In this document: positions 8,134 through 16,503 of the stretch, piece by piece
How the letters are laid out: each line of letters opens with the position of its first letter
How positions within the stretch are numbered: position 1 is the first letter of the stretch
Assembly (NCBI RefSeq): GCF_004138335.1
Contig: NZ_RYFW01000001.1
Coordinates: 2,873,244-2,937,243 of the forward strand
DNA from: Peristeroidobacter agariperforans
GTDB taxonomy: Bacteria > Pseudomonadota > Gammaproteobacteria > Steroidobacterales > Steroidobacteraceae
Reading direction: 5' to 3'
DNA length: 64,000 nucleotides
Position numbers and translations under genes: made by a program
Notes under the pieces: generated by a model
Told to the model about the DNA's origin: nothing
Database searches by the model: none
What the model saw: only the letters and a program-made list of their open reading frames with translations

Positions 8134-10683
8134 CTAGGGATTGGAAATCGGCGCGGGATTCGCTGCCGTCACGGATTGATCCGCCGGCGCGGCTGCTGAC
8201 GTCGGAGCAGGAGCGACCTCCGCCGGCGGCGGAGCAGGCGGCTCTTCGGCAACCAAAGCAGCGACGTTGATGACGCTCGGATCGTCGCGAAGTTTCAGAT
8301 ACAGCCCGTCTTTGCTCGGACGCGGCACGGGCAGGGCGCGGCCGGGAAAGCCGACGGGTACGGCGACCGGCTCTTTGAACTCGGGCGTGCTGGCGATCGA
8401 ATCGACCAGGAACAGATTGGCGCCGGTGAGCTTGCAGGACTGCGTCGTATCCGCGGGACATTCCAGTTCCTTCAGCACAGGCAGTCGCACCAACGTCACG
8501 AGCGGCTGCCAGTCGCCCGCGACACCTTTGTTCACGACCCGGAACTTCAATGGTCCGAACGCGGAGAACCCGAAGGCCTTGGTGGGATCGAACGTTGCGA
8601 TCGCAACCTTGCTGTCGGCCAGCGTGAGGGTGCGGTTGGCGAAGCTCAGCGTGGTCGAGAGCGCTTCATCGGCGCTGGCGACTTCAATGTTTGCTTCACG
8701 GCTGAAGATGGCCGGCGACTTCGCGCGCACCGAGAAGATGAGCTGCGCGTCTTGCGGCAATTGGTTCTCGCTCGCGAGCTGGATGTTGCTCGTGTTGCCA
8801 CCCGAGGCGACTTGCACACTCTTACCGACCAGTTCGACCCGCGGCCGTGGCGCGGCTACTGCGACGTTCACTGGGTAGCTGCGGCCATCGTGAAGGGTGA
8901 CCTTTCCTTTCGCAGTCTCACCTTGCTGCAAGCTCGGCGCCGGCGCGTTCGATGCGTCAGTTCCTTCGGCAAGCTTCACTTCCAGCTGCAGCTGATCGCT
9001 CTGCGGATTGTCGATGGCAGTCGAAGGAACGAACTCGAGCCCCTTCAACGACAGGCTGGCCACGTCGCTGAGCCGGCTGCCTTTGAGCACGCCGTGCGAT
9101 TCGCCTTCGTGCAGAGTGAAACTTTCGAAACGTCCGGCTTCGGGATAGGCGCGCAGCTCGACCGGATGCGGCTCGCTCGAGCCGAATTGTTTGACGAACA
9201 GCGTCAACGCGCCGGGCTGCGCCTGCTGCAAGGGTAGGGTGATCTCGACCTCGTTCGCCTTGACCGGCGACCAGTCCACCCGCAGCTCCTTGCCGGTGGG
9301 ATCTTTCACCATGATGCGATCGATGCACGCGACGCTGCCCGCTTGCAGGTGAATGGTGTTGGCGCGGCCGACGATCAGCGAGCTGTCGTCCTGCGAAGCG
9401 GGAGTCCAGGTTTGCGAGTGCGTGTTGACCAGCTGAAAGCCCGGGCCGTCGAATTTGTCGAAACCCCAGTAGCCGTGCAACGAGCCTCGGAAGCGGTCGG
9501 TGAGAGTCGCGGCACCGAGCGAAGAGGTATCGATGAGGAAGCCGCCTTGAGTGGCGTCCGCGGTCGCGGGCAGTTCGATCACTTCGCCATTCTTGCCGGT
9601 GACGCGGAGGACCGTGTTGTGCGCGTATTCGGTTGCGAACACGAGCGGCGCACCTTCGACTGGAAGCACGAGCCGGTCCTTGCGCGCACAATAAATATCT
9701 TTCGGGCTCACTGCGTGCAGCGGCGGCGGCAGAGCATCTTCCACGGCGGGCAATGCTGCGACGAGCACGGACTTTGGATTCTGAAATGACGGTGGCGTGT
9801 TGAGCGTCAGCGTGAGCTCTTTGTCCACCGCGGTGGCGAGCGCAGGAATGTATTGATAGTTGGCGACGCGGAACGAGTCGAACAGCCGCCCCAGGTCCAG
9901 CAGCGAAGAAATATACGGGCTGTAGTAGCCATAGTCCGCTTGTGGCGTGTGGCTGGCCGCCATTACCAGGTCGCTCGCCGGACCGGTCGTGAGCGCCTCG
10001 ACGATGGACATGCTGTGGCCGTCGTTGAGGATCAATGTTTCCTGTCCCTCCATGAGGCAGGGCGCCTGCAGCTGCGGGAGGCGGTCGAGACATTTCTCAT
10101 CGACCCGAATGCCGAGACTGCGCGCCAGCAGCGGCGTAGTGTCTTTGAGCACCGCCGGATTCGCGGCGTTCAGATGGCGGATCGAAGTGAGATAACGCTC
10201 CAGCCGCGAGCGATCGAGCGTTGCCTGGTTCAGATCCTGCGTCGAGCGCACGAACGCGCCGGGCCGGCCGCGAACCGCGTTGACCAGTGTCTTGAAATCG
10301 CCGCCGTCTTCGGGCGCGAGGAAGATGAGGGCCTGTTGCGCGCCCTCGGGAACGCTGACGGTGAGCCCTTTCGCGCAGGCTTTTTTCCACGTCTCGCATC
10401 TGAAGAACCAATCCTTCGGCGGCGGATTGGTCGGGCCGCGCAGGAAGCTGAGCACCAGCAGATAGTGCTCGGACTGCGTCTGCGGAAAATCGGCCTTGAT
10501 CCACAGCTTGTCGCCCTCGGCCAGGTGCGGCACCTGGGCGATCGGCAGCGTGGTTTTATCCCGGGAAACAGTGACTTCGAGCGTCGGCCCGCGCAGGTCG
10601 AACGGGGCGTTCGTGGCCGCGTGGGCGGAGGTGACCGAGAGAACCGCAAGGGTCGAAAGCCATCGGCAAAGTCGCAAGCTCAT
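8134..10683 (-). CDS. Large secreted protein of unknown function
   Basis: An 849-aa protein that I do not recognise. It starts with a clear signal peptide (MSLRLCRWLSTLAVLSVTSAHA), so it is exported. The body looks beta-rich and carries several Cys residues that could form disulfides: FRCETWKKAC near residue 100, ECPADTTQSC near 740, plus KCLDRL and APCLMEG near 200. The last 45 residues are rich in proline and alanine, resembling a flexible or low-complexity tail. No catalytic motif, membrane segment or lipobox was seen. It lies downstream of the GH43-like gene on the same strand, separated by 132 bp holding a strong inverted repeat, and forms the left arm of a glycan-utilisation locus. Its role may be in envelope or glycan binding, but this is only inference from position. 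Confidence 0.8.
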   Translation of the reverse strand: MSLRLCRWLSTLAVLSVTSAHAATNAPFDLRGPTLEVTVSRDKTTLPIAQVPHLAEGDKLWIKADFPQTQSEHYLLVLSFLRGPTNPPPKDWFFRCETWKKACAKGLTVSVPEGAQQALIFLAPEDGGDFKTLVNAVRGRPGAFVRSTQDLNQATLDRSRLERYLTSIRHLNAANPAVLKDTTPLLARSLGIRVDEKCLDRLPQLQAPCLMEGQETLILNDGHSMSIVEALTTGPASDLVMAASHTPQADYGYYSPYISSLLDLGRLFDSFRVANYQYIPALATAVDKELTLTLNTPPSFQNPKSVLVAALPAVEDALPPPLHAVSPKDIYCARKDRLVLPVEGAPLVFATEYAHNTVLRVTGKNGEVIELPATADATQGGFLIDTSSLGAATLTDRFRGSLHGYWGFDKFDGPGFQLVNTHSQTWTPASQDDSSLIVGRANTIHLQAGSVACIDRIMVKDPTGKELRVDWSPVKANEVEITLPLQQAQPGALTLFVKQFGSSEPHPVELRAYPEAGRFESFTLHEGESHGVLKGSRLSDVASLSLKGLEFVPSTAIDNPQSDQLQLEVKLAEGTDASNAPAPSLQQGETAKGKVTLHDGRSYPVNVAVAAPRPRVELVGKSVQVASGGNTSNIQLASENQLPQDAQLIFSVRAKSPAIFSREANIEVASADEALSTTLSFANRTLTLADSKVAIATFDPTKAFGFSAFGPLKFRVVNKGVAGDWQPLVTLVRLPVLKELECPADTTQSCKLTGANLFLVDSIASTPEFKEPVAVPVGFPGRALPVPRPSKDGLYLKLRDDPSVINVAALVAEEPPAPPPAEVAPAPTSAAAPADQSVTAANPAPISNP

Positions 10684-10769
10684 GGGGGCGAATCGTAGGG
10701 CAGAGCGCGGGCAGGGCCAACCCGCTTGACAGCCCCCGGGGCGGGTTTTTTGCGCACAGAATCAAGGTC

Positions 10770-10808
10770 GGGGCCCAGCCTGATCAGCTCCCGTTCAGGT
10801 TGGGCCCC
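10770..10808. terminator. Strong inverted repeat downstream of the GH43-like gene
   Basis: GGGGCCCAGCCTGA and TCAGGTTGGGCCCC form a 14-bp, nearly perfect inverted repeat with an 11-bp loop, just beyond the stop at 10816. No T-run follows directly on either strand, so it may be a factor-assisted terminator, an attenuator or an mRNA-stabilising hairpin between the two leftward genes. Confidence 0.5.
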
Positions 10809-10815
10809 GCGAGCC

Positions 10816-11877
10816 TCACTGTTTCGCGGTCGGCTGCGGCGCGGGCTGCTCGATGCCGAAGCGCTCGACCAGCGCGTCATATTGCTTGCGCGAGATCGTG
10901 ATCATGGCGCCATGGCGGACCTTCGGCGGCAGGCTGTACTTGTCCCAGGTCGAAAAGAACGTGTAGCCGGAGATCTGATACCACGGGCCGGAGAGCTTGT
11001 CGGCGACCGAGAGGCCGTAGGACACGCCCGGATACTGCTCGTAGTAGAGGTACCAGATCTCGCCGTTCGGCGAGGGGATCAGCATCGGCGCTTCACGGAA
11101 ATTCGGGCTGAGCGGCGGGCTCAGGTTTTCGTAGGGACCGAGCAGGTTGTCGGAGCTGGCGATGCGGATGGTCTTGCCGGTGACCCAGTCGAGCGTCGGA
11201 TAGGTTTCGTCCTTGATGATCGCCCAGTACTTGCCTTCGGCCTTTCTCAGGAACACGTCGATCGTGCCCATCTCCCATGGCAGCAAGCGCTGCGGCGGCG
11301 CCGAGAATTGTTTCATGTCCTTGGAAGTCACATACAGCGTGCGCTGGCTCGCCCAGTACCGCTCGGCATCCTCCGGCGTGCCTTCCAGATGCGGCGTGTG
11401 CCACGTCATCACGAACTGCTTCGAAGGCTCGTCGTAGTAGATCTTCGGCGCGCCGATTCTCTGCAGCGCCTGCGAGTAGCCGGGCGTTGCTTTCAAGTCG
11501 GGCGTGTAGGTGCTGAAACGTTGCCATTCGATCAGGTCGCGCGAGGACCAGATGTTGATGGTCGGCGATGAATCGCTTTCGTTGCCCGCGATGTAGTAAG
11601 TGCCGTCGGGGCCGCGCGCGATATCGGGATGGCCGCGATAGTCATCGGTGATGCGCTTGCCGTCGTTCAAGCGATACCAGTGCAGGCCATCCAGACTGAC
11701 GCTGTAGTAGAGGCGACCGTAGTCGGCGTGCGTCATGTGCGCGAACAGATAGGCCTCGTTGACCGGCTTGTCACCGGGACGCACCTGGCCCGGCGGATCC
11801 GGTTGACGCGCCAACGCGGCGGCCGCGAACAGCGTCGCTGCCAACAGGAGCCGTCGAAAAATCTTCAGTGCAATCAT
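10816..11877 (-). CDS. Secreted GH43-like five-bladed beta-propeller protein
   Basis: A 353-aa exported protein with a signal peptide (MIALKIFRRLLLAATLFAAAALA). It has repeated blade motifs typical of the GH43/62/32/68 superfamily: YYSVSLDGLHWYRL, GHPDIARGPDGTYYIAGN and NIWSSRDLIEWQRF. Such enzymes usually act on arabinan, xylan or related side chains. Where classical GH43 enzymes have APE with the general acid, this one reads GAPKIYYDEPSKQF, so it may be a divergent subfamily or use another acid. GGGGGAA precedes the ATG. The gene is divergent from a TonB receptor-sulfatase-GH43 operon and shares its 150-bp regulatory region, which supports joint glycan induction. Its substrate is not known. 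Confidence 0.8.
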   Translation of the reverse strand: MIALKIFRRLLLAATLFAAAALARQPDPPGQVRPGDKPVNEAYLFAHMTHADYGRLYYSVSLDGLHWYRLNDGKRITDDYRGHPDIARGPDGTYYIAGNESDSSPTINIWSSRDLIEWQRFSTYTPDLKATPGYSQALQRIGAPKIYYDEPSKQFVMTWHTPHLEGTPEDAERYWASQRTLYVTSKDMKQFSAPPQRLLPWEMGTIDVFLRKAEGKYWAIIKDETYPTLDWVTGKTIRIASSDNLLGPYENLSPPLSPNFREAPMLIPSPNGEIWYLYYEQYPGVSYGLSVADKLSGPWYQISGYTFFSTWDKYSLPPKVRHGAMITISRKQYDALVERFGIEQPAPQPTAKQ

Positions 11878-11927
11878 GGCAGTTCCCCCGTCAGTACGGG
11901 CAAAGACTAGCTCGAACGGATTTATAA

Positions 11928-11944
11928 GACAAATAATACTTGTC
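11928..11944. promoter_or_regulatory. Operator-like inverted repeat GACAA-N7-TTGTC
   Basis: GACAA-ataatac-TTGTC lies in the divergent intergenic region, 83 bp upstream of the receptor ATG at 12028 and 50 bp upstream of the GH43-like start. The same 5-7-5 architecture with identical arms recurs at 37219-37235, upstream of another TonB receptor. This suggests a shared dimeric regulator (for example of the GntR or LacI family), which is inferred. Confidence 0.45.
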
Positions 11945-12027
11945 AGATTTTAGGCTGTGTGTTTCAGTATCCGGCCATACGCGCATCGAGCGCGCCATCA
12001 CGTCGTCCTTTGGGGGTTAAAGGCAGC

Positions 12028-14796
12028 ATGAGGCTCAGAAATTCATTCCTGTATTCGATGTCGGCGGTGACGCTGCTCGGCTCGGCGAGCGCTGCATTTG
12101 CGCAGGAAGCCGCGCCGGCCGCGGGCGCCGAGCAACTCGAAGAAGTTGTCGTCACCGGCATCCGTCAGAGCCTCGAGCGTGCCGCGGAGATCAAGCGGGA
12201 ATCGGCGCAGGTCCTCGATTCCATCGTCGCCGAGGACATCGGCAAGTTCCCGGACGCGACCACCGCGGCGGCGCTTCAGCGCGTGCCGGGCGTGCAGGTC
12301 ACCGTCGGTTCCAATAACGAAATCACGGGCGTTTTGATCCGTGGCCTGGGCGATATTCTGACGACGCTGGACGGTCGCGAGATCTTCTCGACAACCGGCC
12401 GCGGCTTCGCCGTGCAGGATCTGCCGGCCGAAGCGCTGTCGCGCGTCGACGTGATCAAGAGCAGCACCTCGAACCTGATCGAAGGCGGCATCGCCGGCGT
12501 GACCGATCTGCGTCTGCACAAGCCGTTCAACTTCAATGAACGCACGTTCGTTACCACGGCGCGCGCGAACTATCCCGACAACGTCGATGAAGTGAACCCG
12601 CAGTTCGGCTTCCTCGCGACCGATCGCTGGGATGTCGGCAACGGCGAAATCGGCGCGCTGCTCAACGTGACCTGGTACAAGAACGATTTCGATCGGCCGA
12701 TCTCGTTCGTCGCCGAGCGCCGCAGCCTGGTCGGCGCGCCGCACGGAGAAACTGGCGTGCTGGCGCCGAATACATTCGGCGGCTTGAACGACTACGGTTG
12801 GTACGAGCGTCCGCAGGCGAACCTCGCCATTCAGTGGCAGGCCACCGACAACCTCGAGGTCTACATGGACGGCCTCTATGCGGGTTACCGCGACGAGCAA
12901 CAGTCGGCATTCGTCGCGACGCCGTTCTTCTTCGCCGAGACGCAGCTGGAGAGCCTGGAGGTCGATGAGAGTCGCTGCTTCCTGTCGCGCGTGACGCCGG
13001 GTGGATTCAATCCCAATCTGAACGACCTCGGTAGGAAGGACGCAGAGGGCAATCCCGACCCCAATTTCACGACGGACACGCTGTGCAATATGGAGTCCGC
13101 GCGTTTCTCCAACGTTCGCGGTTTGACGAGCACGCAGGCCAAGCAGCAGGACGTCGATAACTATCTCGGCGCGATCGGCTTCAAGTGGAACAACGGCCCG
13201 ACCAGCGTGAAGTTCGATACCGCGTACCAGAAGTCCGAGCGGGAGTTTTCCAACGTCATCGTCGACATCGGCAAACACATCACCGTCGACATCGACACCG
13301 ATGTGAACGAGGGCGGCATGACCTGGCACCCCGGCAATCCGCTCGGCACGGAAGGCGGCTGGTTCCTGCGCAATGGCTTGAACCAGAACTTCGAAGAATC
13401 CACCGGCGAGTTGTGGCAGACGCGGCTCGATTTTCGTCACGAGCTCGATGGCGCGTTCGGCTTCATCCGCGCCATCGAGGCTGGCGTTCGTTACGCCGAT
13501 CGCAGCGCGCTGTTCGAACAGGCGCAGCTCAATGTGGGGGCGCCTGGCGGCGACCTGGTCACGTCGCTGGACGGTCTGCCGCTGCCGGCTGACTTCCTGG
13601 TGCGCTCGCCCGGTATCGATCGCATCAACAACGGCGCGTCGGTCCTCACGCCGAATCCGGATTACCTGCGCTCGGCGGCGGGTCGCGATGTCCTGCGCCA
13701 GATCTATGGTGCCCCGACGGGCAATCCGGCGTTCCAGCCGCAGCGTCGCTTCGATGCGTCCGAAGACACCTACGCAGCTTACTTCCAGTTGGATTATTCG
13801 GTCCCGGTCGGTGGTCTGACCATCGATGGTCTGATCGGCGCGCGTCCGACGCGCACCGAGCGGCACATCGAGGGCGCCGGTGTGGTGAGCGGCGTGGTGA
13901 TTCCGCGCATTGCGGACACGACCGACACGGAGGTTCTGCCGAACGCGAGCGCTCGCATCGACTTCAACAACGGCCTGCAGGCTCGCGTGTCGTACGCGAA
14001 GACGATGCGCCGTCCGGAGTTCACCGCGCTGAATCCCGGTCTCAACTACATCGTTGCGACCAATCCTTCCGTGATCAACTCCGGCAACGCAGGCAACCCG
14101 AATCTGAAGTCGCAGATCTCGGACAGCTACGATGCAACGCTCGAGTATTACTTCGGGCCGAGCATGGTGTCGGCCGCGGTGTACTACCGCGATCTCAAGG
14201 ATCGCGTGATCACCGCCCCGAACACGGAAACGATCGATGGCATCGACTACAACATCAGCCGTCCGCGTAACGTCGGCGCCGCCACGTTGCAGGGTATCGA
14301 GGTGAGCGGCCAAACGTTCTTCGACTTCCTGCCCGGAGCCTGGTCCGGCTTCGGTGCGTTCGCGAACTACACGTATGCGGACACCGAAGTGAAGGGTGAC
14401 GATGTGCTGGCAGGCTTCCCGCTGCAGGGCGTGTCCAAGGACAACTTCACCGTCGGCTTGCTGTACGACAAGTTCGGCGTGTCGGGGCGTCTGGTGTACA
14501 CGGCACGTTCGCGTTACTACGATGCGGATATGACGGGTACCAACATCGCCCGTCCGATCGAAGCGGATCGCGTGAATGATCTGGAGTACATCCCGACGGC
14601 GCTGAACTATGTGCGGCCGGGTGGCCGTCTGGACTTCAGCATCGGCTACGACATCACGGACGCCATCCGAGTCGATGTCGGCGGCAGCAACATCCTGCGC
14701 AACCAGTACAAGAGCTACTTCGACCTCGATTGGCTCAATCGCGACTTCCGGTACGACGACACGATCTACACGCTCGGCGTCCGAGTCCGGATGTAA
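12028..14796 (+). CDS. TonB-dependent receptor (Xanthomonas/Caulobacter type)
   Basis: A 922-aa outer-membrane transporter with a signal peptide ending at SASAAFA. A plug domain follows and opens with LEEVVVTGIRQSLERAAEIK and DSIVAEDIGKFPDATTAAALQRVPGVQV, the hallmark of the large receptor family used for carbohydrate uptake in xanthomonads and caulobacters. The rest is a beta-barrel rich in aromatic-ended strands. It ends in GVRVRM, where barrels more usually end in Phe. The start at 12028 is chosen because TTAAAGG sits at good spacing and the signal peptide begins there; an in-frame upstream extension is ignored. A sulfatase gene begins 3 bp after its stop, so the receptor and hydrolases are one operon. 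The ligand is probably an oligosaccharide. Confidence 0.93.
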   Translation: MRLRNSFLYSMSAVTLLGSASAAFAQEAAPAAGAEQLEEVVVTGIRQSLERAAEIKRESAQVLDSIVAEDIGKFPDATTAAALQRVPGVQVTVGSNNEITGVLIRGLGDILTTLDGREIFSTTGRGFAVQDLPAEALSRVDVIKSSTSNLIEGGIAGVTDLRLHKPFNFNERTFVTTARANYPDNVDEVNPQFGFLATDRWDVGNGEIGALLNVTWYKNDFDRPISFVAERRSLVGAPHGETGVLAPNTFGGLNDYGWYERPQANLAIQWQATDNLEVYMDGLYAGYRDEQQSAFVATPFFFAETQLESLEVDESRCFLSRVTPGGFNPNLNDLGRKDAEGNPDPNFTTDTLCNMESARFSNVRGLTSTQAKQQDVDNYLGAIGFKWNNGPTSVKFDTAYQKSEREFSNVIVDIGKHITVDIDTDVNEGGMTWHPGNPLGTEGGWFLRNGLNQNFEESTGELWQTRLDFRHELDGAFGFIRAIEAGVRYADRSALFEQAQLNVGAPGGDLVTSLDGLPLPADFLVRSPGIDRINNGASVLTPNPDYLRSAAGRDVLRQIYGAPTGNPAFQPQRRFDASEDTYAAYFQLDYSVPVGGLTIDGLIGARPTRTERHIEGAGVVSGVVIPRIADTTDTEVLPNASARIDFNNGLQARVSYAKTMRRPEFTALNPGLNYIVATNPSVINSGNAGNPNLKSQISDSYDATLEYYFGPSMVSAAVYYRDLKDRVITAPNTETIDGIDYNISRPRNVGAATLQGIEVSGQTFFDFLPGAWSGFGAFANYTYADTEVKGDDVLAGFPLQGVSKDNFTVGLLYDKFGVSGRLVYTARSRYYDADMTGTNIARPIEADRVNDLEYIPTALNYVRPGGRLDFSIGYDITDAIRVDVGGSNILRNQYKSYFDLDWLNRDFRYDDTIYTLGVRVRM

Positions 14797-14799
14797 GCG

Positions 14800-16503
14800 A
14801 TGGCAGTGAAGAGCTTGCTCAAGCAGGTTGGAGCGGCGCTGGCAATCGGCGCCGCGCTTTGGGCACAGACCTCATCGGCGGCGCCGGCCGCCGATGAGCG
14901 TCCGAACTTTCTGATCATCATGGCCGACGACCTCGGCTATTCCGATGTCGGCGCCTATGGCGGCGAGATCGATACTCCCAACATCGACCGTCTCGCGTCG
15001 GGCGGGCTGCAGTTCACGAACTTCTACAACTCGGCTCGCTGCTCGCCTTCTCGCGCCAACCTGCTCACCGGACGCTATGCGCATCGCGTGGGCATGGGCG
15101 AGAACGGCGGCAGCATGTCGGTCGACGTGCGCACGGTGGCGCAGGAGCTCAAAGATGCTCACTACCGGACCGCGATGGTCGGCAAGTGGCATCTCACCCG
15201 CGCCACACCGCTCGCCGATCCGGCGGAGCATTTGAAGTGGATCAATCACCAGGCCTACCTCGAGCGTGACTTCGGCGATCGCTCGACCTATCCGGCGGCG
15301 CGTGGCTTCGAAACTCACTATGGTTTGATCTGGGGCGTCTCCAGCTATTTCGATCCGTTCTCGCTGGTCGAAGGCTTCGAGCCGGTGCGCACCGTGCCGA
15401 AAGATTTTTATCTCACCGACGCGCTGAGCGATCGCGCCGTGAGCGATATCGAGTCGTTCGCCAAGGACGAGCGTCCGTTCTTCATGTATCTCGCCTACAC
15501 CGCGCCGCACTGGCCGTTGCACGCACCCGAGCAGGCCATCGCGAAGTATCGCGGCCGGTACGACGGGGGCTGGGAACAATTGCACGAGGCGCGTTACGCC
15601 AGGCAGGTGAAGCTCGGCCTCATCGATCCAAAGACCGCGCCGAAGGCGCAACTGTCCGGTGATTGGGCGCAGAATCCTGAGAAGCCGTGGGCTCAACTGA
15701 GCCAGGCTGAGCGCGCGCAAGCAGCCGCGAAGATGCCTGTGCACGCGGCCATGATCGATGTCATGGACCAGGGCATCGGACGAGTCATCGATGCGCTGAA
15801 ACGCACCGGCCAATATGAGAACACAGTGGTCGTGTTCCTCGCGGACAACGGCGCTTCGCCGGAAACGATGACGGGCACTCAGGGCTATCAGCCCGGCTAC
15901 GATCGTCAGAGCGAAACGCGTGACGGCAGAAAGATTCACTATGGCGCCGATCAACCGGCCTTGGGATCGGAGACCAGCATGGCCGGCATCGGCGCGTACT
16001 GGGCGAATGCGGCCAACACGCCGTGGCGCTATTGGAAAGCCGAAGCATACGATGGTGGCGTGCATACGCCGTTCATCGTCAGCTGGCCGAAGGGCCTCAA
16101 GCTGAAGCCAGGCACCCGAGTGGACACGCTCGGTCACATCATGGACATCGCGCCGACGTTCTTTGAGCTGGCCGGCGTGCAGCCACGCACCGAGGGTCAG
16201 CCGCCGATCGATGGTATCTCGCTGGCGTCAGCATTGGCCGGCAAGAAGACGTCACGTGGCAAGCCGCTGTTCTTCGAGCACGAAGGCTCACGGGCCGTGA
16301 TTCTCGACGACTGGAAACTGGTGGCGCGAGCGCCGGGACCGAAGTCGAAGGTTTATGCGCCGTGGTCGCTCTACCATCTGAAGACGGATCGCACCGAAAC
16401 GCGCGATCTGATCAAAGCAGAGCCAAAGCGCGCGGCGACGATGGCGAAGCTTTGGAACGAATGGTCTACGTCCGTTCACGCACGTCAACGAAGCGAGCCC
16501 TGA
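14800..16503 (+). CDS. Exported sulfatase (formylglycine-dependent)
   Basis: A 567-aa type I sulfatase that hydrolyses sulfate esters, here probably on a glycan in the periplasm. A signal peptide (to about residue 27) is followed by the metal-binding block NFLIIMADDLGYSDVGAYGG. The CSPSR motif at residues 81-85 has the Cys that is converted to formylglycine, with RAN and LLTGRYAHRVGMG after it. AMVGKWHL and FLADNGASPET are further family blocks. The gene begins 3 bp after the receptor stop, and its own stop overlaps the next start by 1 nt, so translation is probably coupled. No formylglycine-generating enzyme is encoded in the window; one must act in trans. The exact substrate is unknown. Confidence 0.93.
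   Translation: MAVKSLLKQVGAALAIGAALWAQTSSAAPAADERPNFLIIMADDLGYSDVGAYGGEIDTPNIDRLASGGLQFTNFYNSARCSPSRANLLTGRYAHRVGMGENGGSMSVDVRTVAQELKDAHYRTAMVGKWHLTRATPLADPAEHLKWINHQAYLERDFGDRSTYPAARGFETHYGLIWGVSSYFDPFSLVEGFEPVRTVPKDFYLTDALSDRAVSDIESFAKDERPFFMYLAYTAPHWPLHAPEQAIAKYRGRYDGGWEQLHEARYARQVKLGLIDPKTAPKAQLSGDWAQNPEKPWAQLSQAERAQAAAKMPVHAAMIDVMDQGIGRVIDALKRTGQYENTVVVFLADNGASPETMTGTQGYQPGYDRQSETRDGRKIHYGADQPALGSETSMAGIGAYWANAANTPWRYWKAEAYDGGVHTPFIVSWPKGLKLKPGTRVDTLGHIMDIAPTFFELAGVQPRTEGQPPIDGISLASALAGKKTSRGKPLFFEHEGSRAVILDDWKLVARAPGPKSKVYAPWSLYHLKTDRTETRDLIKAEPKRAATMAKLWNEWSTSVHARQRSEP

Noticed and set aside
12043-14313. 756-codon open frame antisense to the first TonB receptor gene
   Set aside because: Composition is Arg/His/Val-rich, typical of an antisense shadow; the receptor on the plus strand is complete with signal peptide and plug motifs.
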